From JBBQVS01 sp963792705 (GTDB taxonomy: Bacteria; Chloroflexota; Ktedonobacteria; Ktedonobacterales; Ktedonobacteraceae): a stretch of 64,000 nucleotides of DNA. Every line of letters begins with the position of its first letter. The stretch's first letter is position 1. The notes under the pieces are model-generated. The model did no database searches and was not told the origin of the DNA. It was given only the letters and a program-made list of their open reading frames with translations. The position numbers were made by a program, and so were the translations under genes. The stretch covers positions 1 through 64,000 of the forward strand of contig CAWBXD010000009.1 of assembly GCA_963792705.1 (NCBI GenBank). The letters are read 5' to 3'. Shown here piece after piece: positions 1 to 9,824 of the stretch.

Positions 1-915
1 CAACTAGGTGTTATTGTACCCCTGAGCGGTTTCTTTACGGAGAGAATGATTTCATACCAGGCTATATTCAAACGGTATAATCGGATGCATTTATCTCATT
101 TTAGCGGTGATGCACATCCATCTATAATGTTTCAAGGAGTAAAATATCGCTTATAATTATTCTAGCGACCCATACTGAAAGGGATTCAGAGATGTATACC
201 AGCGAATATAACAGGTGGTATGCTGACAGCGAGACAATTTATTTCGATACCCTATCCTATACTAAAAATCCTTTCAAAAAGGTTACCTCTCAATTTGCTA
301 AAGTTGGCAACATCGGTTGCTAAAAGAGTGCTGACTAAGATGCTAGAGAAAAAGCCGCCTCTTGGGACGTATCTACGAAAGAGCGGAAAAGGACATATCA
401 ATTACCATCGAAGTCCTGGTATTTGGATACGGGCAATGAACTTTGAACCCTACTTTCACTCAGCTACTCGGTCAAGGTCACTCGATCATCTCAAGGATTT
501 GTATTTCCTTACTCAGAAGGATGCTGAAGCAATAGGTGCGATTATCAATAGTACCTGCTTTTACTACTGGTTTTACTATTCAGGGAAATGGTAGAGATGT
601 TGCTGGTCCGATATTATGTCATTCCCTATAGGCTATATGGATGATACAACTTTAGTAGAACTAGAGAATGTATTTAATGTCCTAATGGAGGATCTTCAGA
701 AGAAATTCAAAACGCCGCATTTACAATTATGAGAACGTCAGGACGTGTTGAATATGATGAGTTTTATCCTCGAGTATTCCAAGCCCATCATCGACGAAAT
801 CGACCGTATCCTCGCTCAACATTATGGCTTTACATCTGAAGAATTAGACTTTATCATTAACTATGACATCAAGTATCGGATGGGACGTGATAGTGGTGAA
901 GAGAGCGAGGAGTAG
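1..915 (+). pseudogene. Decayed Eco57I-type adenine-specific DNA methyltransferase, C-terminal part
   Basis: Read in shifting frames, this stretch gives one coherent protein end: LGVIVPLSGFFTERM at the window edge, then SGDAHPSIMF, then LGTYLRKSGKGHINYHR, then the INSTCFYYWFYY segment, then PIGYMDD and finally DEIDRILAQHYGFTSEELDF before the stop at 913-915. From family knowledge, the last segment is the usual C-terminus of Eco57I-like N6-adenine methyltransferases and type IIG restriction-modification enzymes. At least four frameshifts (near 153, 290, 590-620 and 720-770) break it, so it cannot make the enzyme. The catalytic NPPY motif would lie upstream of the window. It abuts the helicase remnant that follows (stop TAG directly before ATG at 916), so the two were one operon. 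Only the 3' part is visible. Confidence 0.8.
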
Positions 916-3900
916 ATGCCACGTATATTCGACAATATTGAACACAAACTGCTGGGTGCCCTGCAGGATACTCTGAAAATATCGGAGCGTGCCGACTTCT
1001 GCGTCGGCTACTTTAATCTACGTGGATGGCGATACATTGACCATTTGATGGAGCAGTGGCAAGGAGGAGAGCAGGCTTGTTGCCGCTTAATGATTGGTAT
1101 GCAGGAGAAGCCTGAGGACGAATTGCGTCGGGTGTTCAGCTTGCGAGGTGATCAGGATATTGACCAGGCAACCGTCGTACGGTTGAAAAAACGTGTTGCC
1201 CAGGATTTTCGCATACAGTTGCAGATTGGGGCACCAAGCAACGAGGATGAGGAAGGGTTGCGCCGTCTGAGTGCTCAACTGCGAGCCGGACGACTTGTGG
1301 TGAAGCTCCACTTACGGCATCGATTGCATGCCAAGCTCTATTTGCTCTATCAACTCACATCATCCCTATGCCAAAGCTGTTGGCTATCTGGGTAGTAGTA
1401 ACCTGACATTCTCTGGTCTCTCATATCAGGGCGAGTTAAATGTTGATGTGGTGGATGATGACGCTTGCCGCAAGCTGGAACAGTGGTTTAACGATCGTTG
1501 GGATGATCGCTGGTGCCTGGATATCTCGCAAGAGCTGGCAGAAATTATCGATGAGAGTTGGGCACGCGAGGAGATACTCTCGCCGTATCATATCTACTTG
1601 AAAATGGTGTATCATCTCTCTGAGGAGGCACGTGCTGGGTTGACAGATTTTCGTATTCCCTAAGGTCTTTCAAGAACGTCTCTTCGATTACCAGGCTGCA
1701 GCAGTCAAAATTGCTGCTCATCATCTCAACAAACGTGGTGGGGTCATTATCGGCGATGTGGTTGGCCTGGGCAAGACATTGATGGCAACCACCCTTGCCC
1801 GCATTATGCAGGATGACTACAATTTGGAGACATTAATCATCTGTCCCAAAAATCTGGTCAACTATGTGGGATATGTACTTGCAAGAGTATGGCATAGTTG
1901 GGCATGTGAGTTCACTCAGCAACGTACTCAGCGAACTGCCACATTTACGACGCTATCGACTCGTCATTATCGACGAGAGCCATAATTTGCGTAATCGGGA
2001 AGGAAAGCGCTACAAAGTCATCAAAGAGTACATTGAGAAAAACGAGAGCAAATGTGTGTTGCTCACTGCTACTCCCTACAATAAGACCTTCCTCGATATC
2101 TCAGCCCAACTCAGACTTTTTCTCAGCGACGATGCCAGCAAGGATCTGGGTATTCGCCCAGAGAAATTACTCAGTGAACTGGGTGAGGCGAAATTTAACG
2201 CTCAATATCAGTGTCCTGTGCGCTCATTGACCGCATTTGAGAAGAGCGAGTATCCAGATGATTGGCGCGAACTGATGCGTCATTATCTAGTGCGGCGTAC
2301 CCGTAGCTTTATCCAAACGAATTATGCGCGCCGTGATGAGGAAACAGGCCGTTCTTACTTAGCGTTCCACGATGGCACGCGCTCTTACTTTCCCGTCCGT
2401 GTGCCCGCACCGTCAAGTTTACACTGGGCGAAGAGGATCAAGATGATCCTTATGCCTTGCTCTATTCGGAAGAGGTCGTAAAACTATTAGCGATCTGTGC
2501 CTGCCGCGCTACGGCATGGCAAGCTATATCACCGCAAAAGTGAAGACGACTGAAGCGGAGAAACTCCTCTTGCGTGGACTCTCGCGTGGAGGAAAACGGC
2601 TGATGGGTTTTTGCCGCACAAATTTATTCAAGCGCTTGGAAAGTGGAGGTTCAGCGTTCCTGCAATCGATCACACGCCATATTCTGCGCAATTACGTGTT
2701 TCTGCATGCCATCGAAAACGGCCTTGATCTGCCAATCGGAACGCAAGAGTGCGGAAATACTGGATACGCAGAGCAATGATGAAGACGATGAGATCGTCTT
2801 GCCAGGAACACTGGATGACGACGATGCTAGCACAGAAGGCATGACCATCGTTGATGATGCGCCGACTCTTTAGAAGAGCGGACTTCAGTCTATAGCGAAA
2901 GCTATTTCAAGAAACAAGCCGCCGAGGTCTATCAGCAGTACAGTACCCAATTTCGTAAACGCTTTAAATGGATCAAGCCAACGCTCTTCAATGCCAATTT
3001 AAAGAAAGATCTGCGTCAGGATACTCAGAAACTCCAGAGTCTGCTGAAGCAATGTGGTACATGGCAGGCCCAGCACGATCAAAAGCTACAGTGCCCTGAT
3101 CGATCTGCTAACGCAACGTCATCCCGACGAAAAAGTTCTGATCTTCACCCAATTTGCCGACACCGTGCGCTATTTAACAGAGCAACTCAAAGCCACTGGT
3201 ATTACAGCCATTGAAGGTGTCACAGGTACATCGGAGAATCCAACAGAGTATGCATGGCGTTTCAGCCCACTCAGCAATAACCAACTCAATCAGATCACGC
3301 CCGAGCGAGAATTACGCATTCTGATCGCCACAGATGTCTTGAGTGAAGGACAAAACTTGCAAGATGCAGCGATCGTCGTCAATTATGACCTGCCATGGGC
3401 GATTATTCGCCTAATTCAGCGTGCTGGACGTATCGACCGCATCGGGCAACGCTCCGACAACATTTACTGCTACTCGTTTCTGCCTGCTGAAGGAGTCGAG
3501 AAGCTGATCAGTTTGCGCGAACGTGTACGAACGCGCTTGCGCGAGAACGCGGAAGTCGTGGGAACAGACGAAGCGTTTTTTGAAGACGATGACATGGATA
3601 ATCAAGCCATCATCGATCTGTATAACGAAAAAGCTGGTATTCTCGATGGTGACGCCGATAGCGAAATAGATCTGGCCTCCCAGGCATATCAGATCTGGAA
3701 AAACGCCACCGATGCCGACCCGCGCTTGAAACAGATCATCGAGAAGCTTCCCAACGTCGTCTTCTCGACGCGTGCACATCAAGGGAACAGCACTAGGCTC
3801 CAGAAGGCGTGCTGGTCTACATGCGCACACCCGAAGGGAATGACTCATTGGCATGGATTAATCGCAAAGGTGAAAGCGTCACCCAATCACAACTTGGCTA

Positions 3901-4342
3901 TCCTGCGTGCTGCCGCCTGTGACAGCGTAACACCTGCACTTCCGCGACCAGCCGAGCAACACGATTTGGTCAAGCGTGGCGTAGAACACATCATTGAAGA
4001 GGAGACGCACGGGGCCGTGGGGCAGCTCGGCAGCCGTTCGGGGGCACGATTGCGTACCTATCAGCGACTGATACATTTCGTCGAAGCTCCAAGAATAGTC
4101 TCTTTCCGGCACCACCTGAACTGCACAAAGCCATAGACGAAATCTACCGCTACCCACTCCAAGAGAGCGCACGTGATACACTCAACCGTCAACTGCGTGC
4201 AGGAGTGAGCGACGATGATCTCGCTAATTTGGTAATCGCGTTACGTGATGCGAACCGGTTATGCCACGTGCAAGAAGAAAACGAAGAAGTACAGGAACCC
4301 CAAATCATCTGCTCACTTGGCCTTTTTGCCTCCGATATGTAG
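916..4342 (+). pseudogene. Decayed PLD-nuclease/SNF2-type helicase
   Basis: A single ancestral gene of about 1140 codons can be followed through all three frames. The first 250 residues are a phospholipase-D-like domain (HAKLYLL, then GSSNLTFSGL, the remains of an HKD-type motif). A superfamily 2 helicase follows: Walker A GDVVGLGKT near 1757, DESH near 1972, LLTATPYNKT near 2060, and the C-terminal lobe with VLIFTQFADT, ATDVLSEGQNLQDA and QRAGRIDRIGQ between 3130 and 3450. The frame changes near 1350, 1660, 1865, 2410-2480, 2760, 2870, 3050 and 3770-4130, and the natural end is the TAG at 4340-4342. PLD-SNF2 helicases paired with an adenine methyltransferase are typical of phage-defence and restriction loci. 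So many lesions in 3.4 kb, against intact genes elsewhere, argue for real decay rather than sequencing error. Confidence 0.85.
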
Positions 4343-4399
4343 GCAGCCGTTTCTGATGGCCTTGCCATGGTGTACCATTGGGGCTGGCTAGATGAGAAA

Positions 4400-4429
4400 T
4401 TGACATAATACCGCAGATTCTGCTATATT
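4400..4429 (+). promoter_or_regulatory. Sigma70-like promoter of the EACC1/caspase operon
   Basis: TTGACA (4400-4405) and TATATT (4424-4429) are separated by 18 bases, and the second hexamer ends 46 bases before the ATG at 4476. The -35 hexamer is a perfect consensus. This is the only clear promoter between the decayed helicase and the two-gene operon, so the operon probably has its own transcription start. No operator-like palindrome is obvious around it. Confidence 0.5.
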
Positions 4430-4475
4430 TACGAAATCAATATACAGTAGGATATACCGCTTGAAGGAGGGTAAC

Positions 4476-4880
4476 ATGTCTGATGAGTTTCAGGTTATTC
4501 TCGACCTCTCCCCCGCAGCGCAAGTGCAACTGGATCGGCACAGCATCGACCTCGCCCGTGAACTACAGCGCGAACTTCCCTCATTGCGGCTACGCATCAG
4601 CTATCAAACTGACCCGTCTGCCCCATCTGGTAGGAAAGATGTCGCAGCTATTCTCACAGCAGCTGCTGCCCTCGTCGGATCAGTAGCGGCTCTTGTGACT
4701 GCTGTCCGCCCCATCATTTTGCGTATCATGGATAGCGCTACTCCACCGACAAAGACAACGACCTGGACCATCGAAGAGCGCCCGGATGGTACCCAAATCC
4801 GCCGTCTCCAGATCCGATCCAGTAGCGAACCAGACACCGAGCAATCTCAATCTGAACCGCCAGCCATCGACAAACCCTGA
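4476..4880 (+). CDS. EACC1-like small protein (effector-associated constant component)
   Basis: A 134-residue protein. The ATG at 4476 is preferred over the upstream TTG because a strong AAGGAGGG site sits just before it. Residues 1-45 look like a beta/alpha domain; residues about 55-85 are a strongly hydrophobic Ala/Val stretch (AAILTAAAALVGSVAALVTA); the rest is polar, with a WTIEERPDGTQIRRLQI strand region and a disordered Ser/Glu tail. The pattern (small size, amphipathic N-terminus, central hydrophobic helix, strand-like tail, gene directly upstream of a caspase-family protein) matches the EACC1 family described from comparative genomics of NTP-dependent bacterial conflict systems, where it is the constant partner of variable effectors. 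The next gene starts 14 bp downstream, so they are co-transcribed. Function is inferred: perhaps a membrane-linked or adaptor component. The family match is from memory of the pattern, not from a search. Confidence 0.6.
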   Translation: MSDEFQVILDLSPAAQVQLDRHSIDLARELQRELPSLRLRISYQTDPSAPSGRKDVAAILTAAAALVGSVAALVTAVRPIILRIMDSATPPTKTTTWTIEERPDGTQIRRLQIRSSSEPDTEQSQSEPPAIDKP

Positions 4881-4894
4881 AATCAGGTGAACAA

Positions 4895-7800
4895 ATGGCA
4901 AGTATACAAAACCGCTTTGCTTATTGCATAGGAGCGAATCTACCTCAAGGCGCTGGTCGTCTGCGACCCCTCCAATACGCTGAGCGCGATGCCGAGCTGC
5001 TGGCTAGGACTTTCCTGGAGTCGCCCTGCTACTTCACCGATGCCAGATTTGTTGTGGCCAATGATAATAGAGAGACGGTGATAGCTTTAGGCGATTTCCT
5101 CAAAAATCCCGCTTTGCAAGATCAGGATCTCGTCGTTGTTCACTTCTCCGGTCATGGCTGGCTTGGCGAAGGCGGCAAATTCTACCTCCTCTGTAACCAA
5201 ACCGACGCGGATTACATCGGGGTCACTGCTATCGAGATTGCCGCCATCAAATCCCTGCTGGGAGATTGTCCCGCTCGTTATAAGCTGCTGATTCTGGATT
5301 GTTGCCACGCAGGTGGAGCGGTCGAAGGGGTGAGGGGAGAGCAAGATATCAGGGAAGAATTGGATCGTGTGTTACAGGGCAGCTCCAACGTCGTCCTCGC
5401 GGCCTGCTCACGTACGCAGACTACACGTGAACTAGACATCATCAATGGCGACAAGGATGGCGGTGGCGTGCTGACCTGGATCGTGCGCAAAGCCTGCACA
5501 TCGCCGTATATACGCGAGGCATCAGAGTTAGATGACGAACGTACGCTTTCGTTGACAGACATCAAGCGTTGGATACCCAGAGTCATGCGCAGGATCAACA
5601 GCGGATTGAGAGAAGTAGATCGTCTCCCCGAACCACGTACTTTTTACGAAGAGCAGGGCGGCGAAGAGATCTGGCTGACAAGAGAGCGGCGTTCTCTGAG
5701 CAGAGAGGCTCCCCAGACCGATCACACAACCTACCTGCAAACCATGGCTGATCGCCAGCGCGGTTTTGTTGATGATCGTATCTCACGCTTCGTAGGGCGC
5801 GAGACAGAGATGCAAGCCCTGCAAGCGCGTATCAATGGCAAGCTCGCACAAGGCGGCTATCTCGTTGTCACTGGTGATGCCGGGCAGGGCAAAAGTAGCC
5901 TGATTGCCAAAATGATCGACCATCATGGTCAGGATACGACCGCCTATCACTTCGTGCAATACAACTCCGGCGACGATTATCGTACGAGCATGATACTCAA
6001 AATCATGGCTCGTCTGACCCTCAAATATAATCTTCCCCGGTTCTATACCGACAGCGATGCTTATCCCAGGCTCAGTGGCAACTTCCCCCTCGCCCTGAAC
6101 GAGGTTGCCAGCAAAGGTGGGCAAGAAGTCATCTATATTGATGGAATCGATCAGCTCATCAATGGGGTTGCTTCCGAACAGGGCTTTGGCTTTCTGCCAC
6201 CCACGCTACCCGATGGTATCGTGATCGTCATCGGCACGCGGCCCGGCAGTACAACAGATGAACTAAATCCGATCATCGGCACGCTTGATCTTTTTGAGTT
6301 GCAAGCGCTTAGCCTGGCTGATTTTGAACTGCTCCTGCGAATTCGTGGGGAGCCACTATCGCCGTATCTGGCGCGGCGTTTTCATGAGGCATTGAAGGGC
6401 AATGCGCTCTATCTTGACCTGCTGGCACGGGAATTGGAGGTCAATCGCGACAGCCCTCCAGACGAATTGGTTGCCAGTCTGGAAAATAATCCAGACCATA
6501 TTTTCACACTGACCTTCTCACGCCTGAAGAAACTGGGCGGTGTATGGCACAATGTTATCAGGCCTTTGCTCGGCACTCTCTTAGTTGCCCGTGAAGCTCT
6601 GACGCGACAACAGATCGGGCAGATCTGCGGGATAGAAGTCTATCGCATCAAAGATGAAGGTATCCCACGTCTCGGAGGCCTATTAACATACCTGAGTCAT
6701 GACCAGGTCACCCTGTTTCACCGCAAGCTAACTGAATATCTTGAGGAGAATCCCGACCGCCCAGAAGAAGAGTATGAATTTGACCACTCGGAAGTGCAGA
6801 ATTTGCATAGGAAGCTTGCTGCCTGGTGCGGCCAAGGTACCAATGCACAGCTCTGGTCGTTATCCATCGATCCCCCGGACCCGGCAGATTATCGTGCGTA
6901 TGCTCGCAAGCACTATGTGACTCATCTCCACTTCGGTAGGGATCACGAAAAGCTCTTCGACGTGTTGGATGCTAAAGATTATGAGTACGGCAAACTGCAA
7001 GCTGATCCCAGCACGCGCTCAACCGTCCTGGACCTTCTGCTGGGTTGTGAGGACGCGGCTCATGTTGTGACGTTGCTGCGTGAAGAAGCCACGTTGTCCA
7101 CAAGTCTGGGTGCGCTGGCGCGTCTCTGGCGCTACACATTGCTCAAATGTAGCCTGGCGACACAGGCTGATACCTATCCCACCGAAGCCTTTCAAGCGCT
7201 GCTTGCTCTAGGCCGGGTGAGCCAGGCCCTCGACCTAGCCGAGCTTCTCACACAGCCCAAGCATAAGCTGGATGCGCTGCTTCTCATAATGCGAGAGCTC
7301 TTAGCGCAACCCGAGAGCGAGCCAGAGGGTTCGCAACTGTATGACAGAGTCAAGGAGATCGCTATTACGATTGCCGAGCCCCACGAGCGCGTAAAGGCTT
7401 TCGGTCACATAGCAGCCATTTTGCAACTCGCTCACCAGGAGGACAGAGCCAGAACTTGCTGGCAAGAGGCCAGCACGGTAGTTGATGCCCTTACCGACCC
7501 CCTGGCACGAACTGCGGCTTTGCATGATCTAGCCGAGACCTACATTCAGGGCCAGATGTGGGACTTGGTTAAGAATACAGCCCCCCTGATCGATAACCCT
7601 GTCGAGCAGATCAATGTTTGGGGACAACTGGCGTTGGCTCTCAGACAAGTTGGTCTGACTAAACAGGCCGATGCCGCAAGCGCAATGATGCCAACGCTGG
7701 TAGGCAGTGCTTCACGGCAGGCGCACCGGGCCGCATCGGATCGTATGCAAGGTCTATCTGCGCTGGCTCTAGCACAGAGCGGACAACTGACGGCGCAACA

Positions 7801-8617
7801 GGCCGCTGAGGCAATTCGTAATGACACGGAGCGCGACATCACTCTGGTGCGCGTCGCTGCTAAGCTCGCCATAGCTGAACCGAAGCTATGGGAGGATAGC
7901 AAGCAGCGTATTGGCGACATTGTCCAGCGCTATGCCCGTAGTAGCCGTATTCTCTCACAAATCGCTGATATCCTTGTTGATCTATCTAGAGAACTGGCGC
8001 ATCAGCAACGCTGGGAGCAAGCGCGTGCTGTAGCCCTGATCATGTCCAACAAAGAGGTGCAGTGCAGGGTTCTGATGGGGATAGTTGGTCAGCTTGTTTG
8101 GCACGGAATGCATCTAGAAGCGGAAAATGGCTGGCGAGATGCCAGAGATCTATGTACCACGCAGATAGATCAGGTTGAGGCCTATGTAACGGGCATCGCC
8201 ATCTCTACACTGGTTATGGCCGAGCAGGTCCCACAGGCCAGAAGCATTACCGAGGCCATTCAGGATGATGCCATCCGCGAACCCGTCGAGAGCCAGTTTG
8301 CCATTGCGCTGGGTCGCATCAAACAGATTGAAGAAGCCAGGATCCTAGCCGACAGCATCAGCAATCCGCGAGACAAAAACAGTGCCTATGGCGGCATCGC
8401 GCAGGCATTGATACGAGCTGGCGAAAGTGGACAGGCGCAAGAATTGGCTCGTGCCATCAATGATCCTAATCAGCGCAGACGTGTATTGAAGGAACTAGTC
8501 ACGATCTGCTGTAACGAACAGCTCTGGGATGCTGCACTGAGTACGATTGGCCTCATCGACGATCCAAATGTGCAAGATGCAGCGCGTAGCCTCCTGATCG
8601 CTAAGCGGGCCAAATAG
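4895..8617 (+). CDS. Caspase-like peptidase fused to STAND NTPase and helical repeats
   Basis: A 1240-residue protein with three parts. Residues 1-260 are a caspase/metacaspase-like (C14) domain: an FSGHG motif with the likely catalytic His87 and LDCCHAGG with the likely catalytic Cys137. Residues about 295-530 form a STAND-type NTPase: the FVGRETEM entry motif at 299-306, Walker A GDAGQGKS at 327-334 and Walker B VIYIDGIDQ around Asp416. From about 600 to the end the protein is a run of helix-pair repeats with the AxxLAxIDDPxxR style typical of ligand-sensing arms. The expected logic is that repeats sense a trigger, the NTPase oligomerises and the caspase domain cleaves host targets, giving abortive infection. 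That role is inference from the architecture. The partner just upstream is the EACC1-like gene. The reading frame stops at 8615-8617, but repeats continue in another frame, so the arm is probably truncated by a frameshift. Confidence 0.85.
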   Translation: MASIQNRFAYCIGANLPQGAGRLRPLQYAERDAELLARTFLESPCYFTDARFVVANDNRETVIALGDFLKNPALQDQDLVVVHFSGHGWLGEGGKFYLLCNQTDADYIGVTAIEIAAIKSLLGDCPARYKLLILDCCHAGGAVEGVRGEQDIREELDRVLQGSSNVVLAACSRTQTTRELDIINGDKDGGGVLTWIVRKACTSPYIREASELDDERTLSLTDIKRWIPRVMRRINSGLREVDRLPEPRTFYEEQGGEEIWLTRERRSLSREAPQTDHTTYLQTMADRQRGFVDDRISRFVGRETEMQALQARINGKLAQGGYLVVTGDAGQGKSSLIAKMIDHHGQDTTAYHFVQYNSGDDYRTSMILKIMARLTLKYNLPRFYTDSDAYPRLSGNFPLALNEVASKGGQEVIYIDGIDQLINGVASEQGFGFLPPTLPDGIVIVIGTRPGSTTDELNPIIGTLDLFELQALSLADFELLLRIRGEPLSPYLARRFHEALKGNALYLDLLARELEVNRDSPPDELVASLENNPDHIFTLTFSRLKKLGGVWHNVIRPLLGTLLVAREALTRQQIGQICGIEVYRIKDEGIPRLGGLLTYLSHDQVTLFHRKLTEYLEENPDRPEEEYEFDHSEVQNLHRKLAAWCGQGTNAQLWSLSIDPPDPADYRAYARKHYVTHLHFGRDHEKLFDVLDAKDYEYGKLQADPSTRSTVLDLLLGCEDAAHVVTLLREEATLSTSLGALARLWRYTLLKCSLATQADTYPTEAFQALLALGRVSQALDLAELLTQPKHKLDALLLIMRELLAQPESEPEGSQLYDRVKEIAITIAEPHERVKAFGHIAAILQLAHQEDRARTCWQEASTVVDALTDPLARTAALHDLAETYIQGQMWDLVKNTAPLIDNPVEQINVWGQLALALRQVGLTKQADAASAMMPTLVGSASRQAHRAASDRMQGLSALALAQSGQLTAQQAAEAIRNDTERDITLVRVAAKLAIAEPKLWEDSKQRIGDIVQRYARSSRILSQIADILVDLSRELAHQQRWEQARAVALIMSNKEVQCRVLMGIVGQLVWHGMHLEAENGWRDARDLCTTQIDQVEAYVTGIAISTLVMAEQVPQARSITEAIQDDAIREPVESQFAIALGRIKQIEEARILADSISNPRDKNSAYGGIAQALIRAGESGQAQELARAINDPNQRRRVLKELVTICCNEQLWDAALSTIGLIDDPNVQDAARSLLIAKRAK

Positions 8618-8640
8618 GAGAGCTAGAGCCGTTAGCCGAG

Positions 8641-9396
8641 ATGATCAAAGATATGCCAGGCGGCTATTACAAATTTCGTGCCACCTGTGATTTGGCTACT
8701 GCCGCAGCTCAGATTGGAGCTATGGATTTTGCGGATAAATATATTCGTAGGTTAGATAAAAATGTAGGCCTGCGGAAAAAAGCTGAATGCAGCAAATATA
8801 TTGCCGTGGACTGGCTCTCCGGTGCGGAATCAACGGCAAAGTCTATTTCTGAGGGAAATGAACGTAGAGAAGCATTATGTAATGTAGCCAAGGCCTATGC
8901 TCGTGACCAATCATGGGACAAAGCCTATGAAATAGTCGCCATCATCAACGATAGGGAACAGCAGGACAAGGCACGGGCGGTATTAGCTATAGAACTGGCC
9001 CGAGCCGGGCTATGGGAGCGTGCCAGCACTACTTTTGATGCTATCCACAAAAATAGTGATCAACTCATGGTTAATCAGCGTGTGCATGTCTTACGATCAT
9101 GGGCTGACTTCCTGGCTGAGCCGGGAAACCGCGAGCAGCGAGAAAAGACAGCACATTCGCTCACAGACGGCAGAGAAAGAGCTTGTTTGCTAATGTCTGT
9201 CGTCGATAAATTAGCTCAGCTCGGTCAATATATCGAGCACCTTCACCTCATCCAACAAGCTTGGCTACAAGCCCGTACAAAAGACGATTGTTTGTACTTG
9301 TTTGCCATTGTGCAAGCATTAATATTACGCGCTCCTGAAATGGGTGCAGCTTTTTATAATGCTTTCACTTGGGTAAATACATTCTTGAGCCAATAA
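8641..9396 (+). CDS. C-terminal helical-repeat arm, separated from the caspase-STAND gene by a frameshift
   Basis: An open frame of 251 codons of the same alpha-helical repeat type as the end of the preceding gene (ALCNVAKAYARDQSWDKAYE, then ARAVLAIELARAGLWERA). This frame is already open upstream of the ATG, through the stop of the previous gene: codons from about 8608 read GQIGELEPLAEMIKDMPGG, which completes the repeat unit that breaks off at SLLIAKRAK. There is no ribosome-binding site before 8641. I therefore read it as the last part of the 4895 protein, displaced by a one-base indel around 8605-8614, giving an original length near 1500 residues. Alternatives are a sequencing error or programmed frameshifting; no slippery heptamer is evident. 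The sequence stays clean to the stop at 9394-9396. Confidence 0.65.
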   Translation: MIKDMPGGYYKFRATCDLATAAAQIGAMDFADKYIRRLDKNVGLRKKAECSKYIAVDWLSGAESTAKSISEGNERREALCNVAKAYARDQSWDKAYEIVAIINDREQQDKARAVLAIELARAGLWERASTTFDAIHKNSDQLMVNQRVHVLRSWADFLAEPGNREQREKTAHSLTDGRERACLLMSVVDKLAQLGQYIEHLHLIQQAWLQARTKDDCLYLFAIVQALILRAPEMGAAFYNAFTWVNTFLSQ

Positions 9397-9606
9397 GAGG
9401 TTTTGGCCAATGTCAATTTTAACGCATATTTTTTGTCATCTCCTAAAGATTGCTAATATTAGTTAAACTACCAAATTGCTTTTTACATCAAAGAGAAAGA
9501 ACGTTAAATACCTGTATTTATCTCAAAAATATCAAGGAATAGGGTAACTTTATTTAACATCCAAGCCAAGAAATTCAAAAACCGGATTGCCTTTATAAAA
9601 GCAATC
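9397..9606. other. AT-rich spacer without recognisable gene
   Basis: AT-rich sequence between the repeat protein and the array of transposon-end repeats. I see no open frame with a start and ribosome-binding site, and no convincing hairpin. Confidence 0.5.
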
Positions 9607-9823
9607 AGTCCAAAACTATATTGTTCTAGTCCGCAACTTTATTAGCACAGTCCAGAACTATATTGTTCGTGGACAGAACCTTACAGCAAAGAAAAAGGAG
9701 AAATATAAAGCGTTTTCGAGATGCTTTACATTTCTCCTTTTATCTTAGAAGACGGAACGACTTTATTCACCATGAAACGACTTTATTTTACGTCTACAAA
9801 AAAAACTTTATTGCTGTTCGACA
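9607..9823. mobile_element. Tn7-like transposon end (TnsB-site array) abutting glmS
   Basis: Six same-orientation repeats centred on ACT(T/A)TATT start at 9615, 9636, 9657, 9760, 9780 and 9805. The first three form a tandem array with an exact 21-bp period, each beginning AGTCC (9607, 9628, 9649). The outermost repeat is followed by exactly 11 bases ending in ACA at 9821-9823, so the reverse strand begins TGTCGAACAGC then AATAAAGT. The Tn7 right end, as I recall it, has the same plan (TGT..., 11 bases, then AATAAAGT, with several overlapping TnsB sites), and Tn7 places that end next to the 3' end of glmS. Here the terminal base is one base from the glmS stop codon, closer than the roughly 25 bp of Tn7. 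No tns gene is present in the 9.8 kb on the island side and the other end is outside the window. Confidence 0.75.
9692..9742. terminator. Bidirectional terminator hairpin inside the transposon end
   Basis: Arms 9693-9711 and 9723-9741 pair over 19 positions with one mismatch, flanked by A-rich and T-rich tracts, with an 11-base loop. It lies between the inner and outer sets of transposon-end repeats and between the convergent island operon and glmS, so it can end transcripts from both sides. Confidence 0.7.
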
Positions 9824-9824
9824 T

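Noticed and set aside
1..4342. Individual short frames as separate small genes
   Set aside because: Each carries consecutive pieces of one methyltransferase or one helicase, so they are parts of two broken genes.
5087..6124. Several open frames on the reverse strand of the caspase gene
   Set aside because: They are shadows of a strongly coding forward frame with clear motifs; no start signals or recognisable domains.
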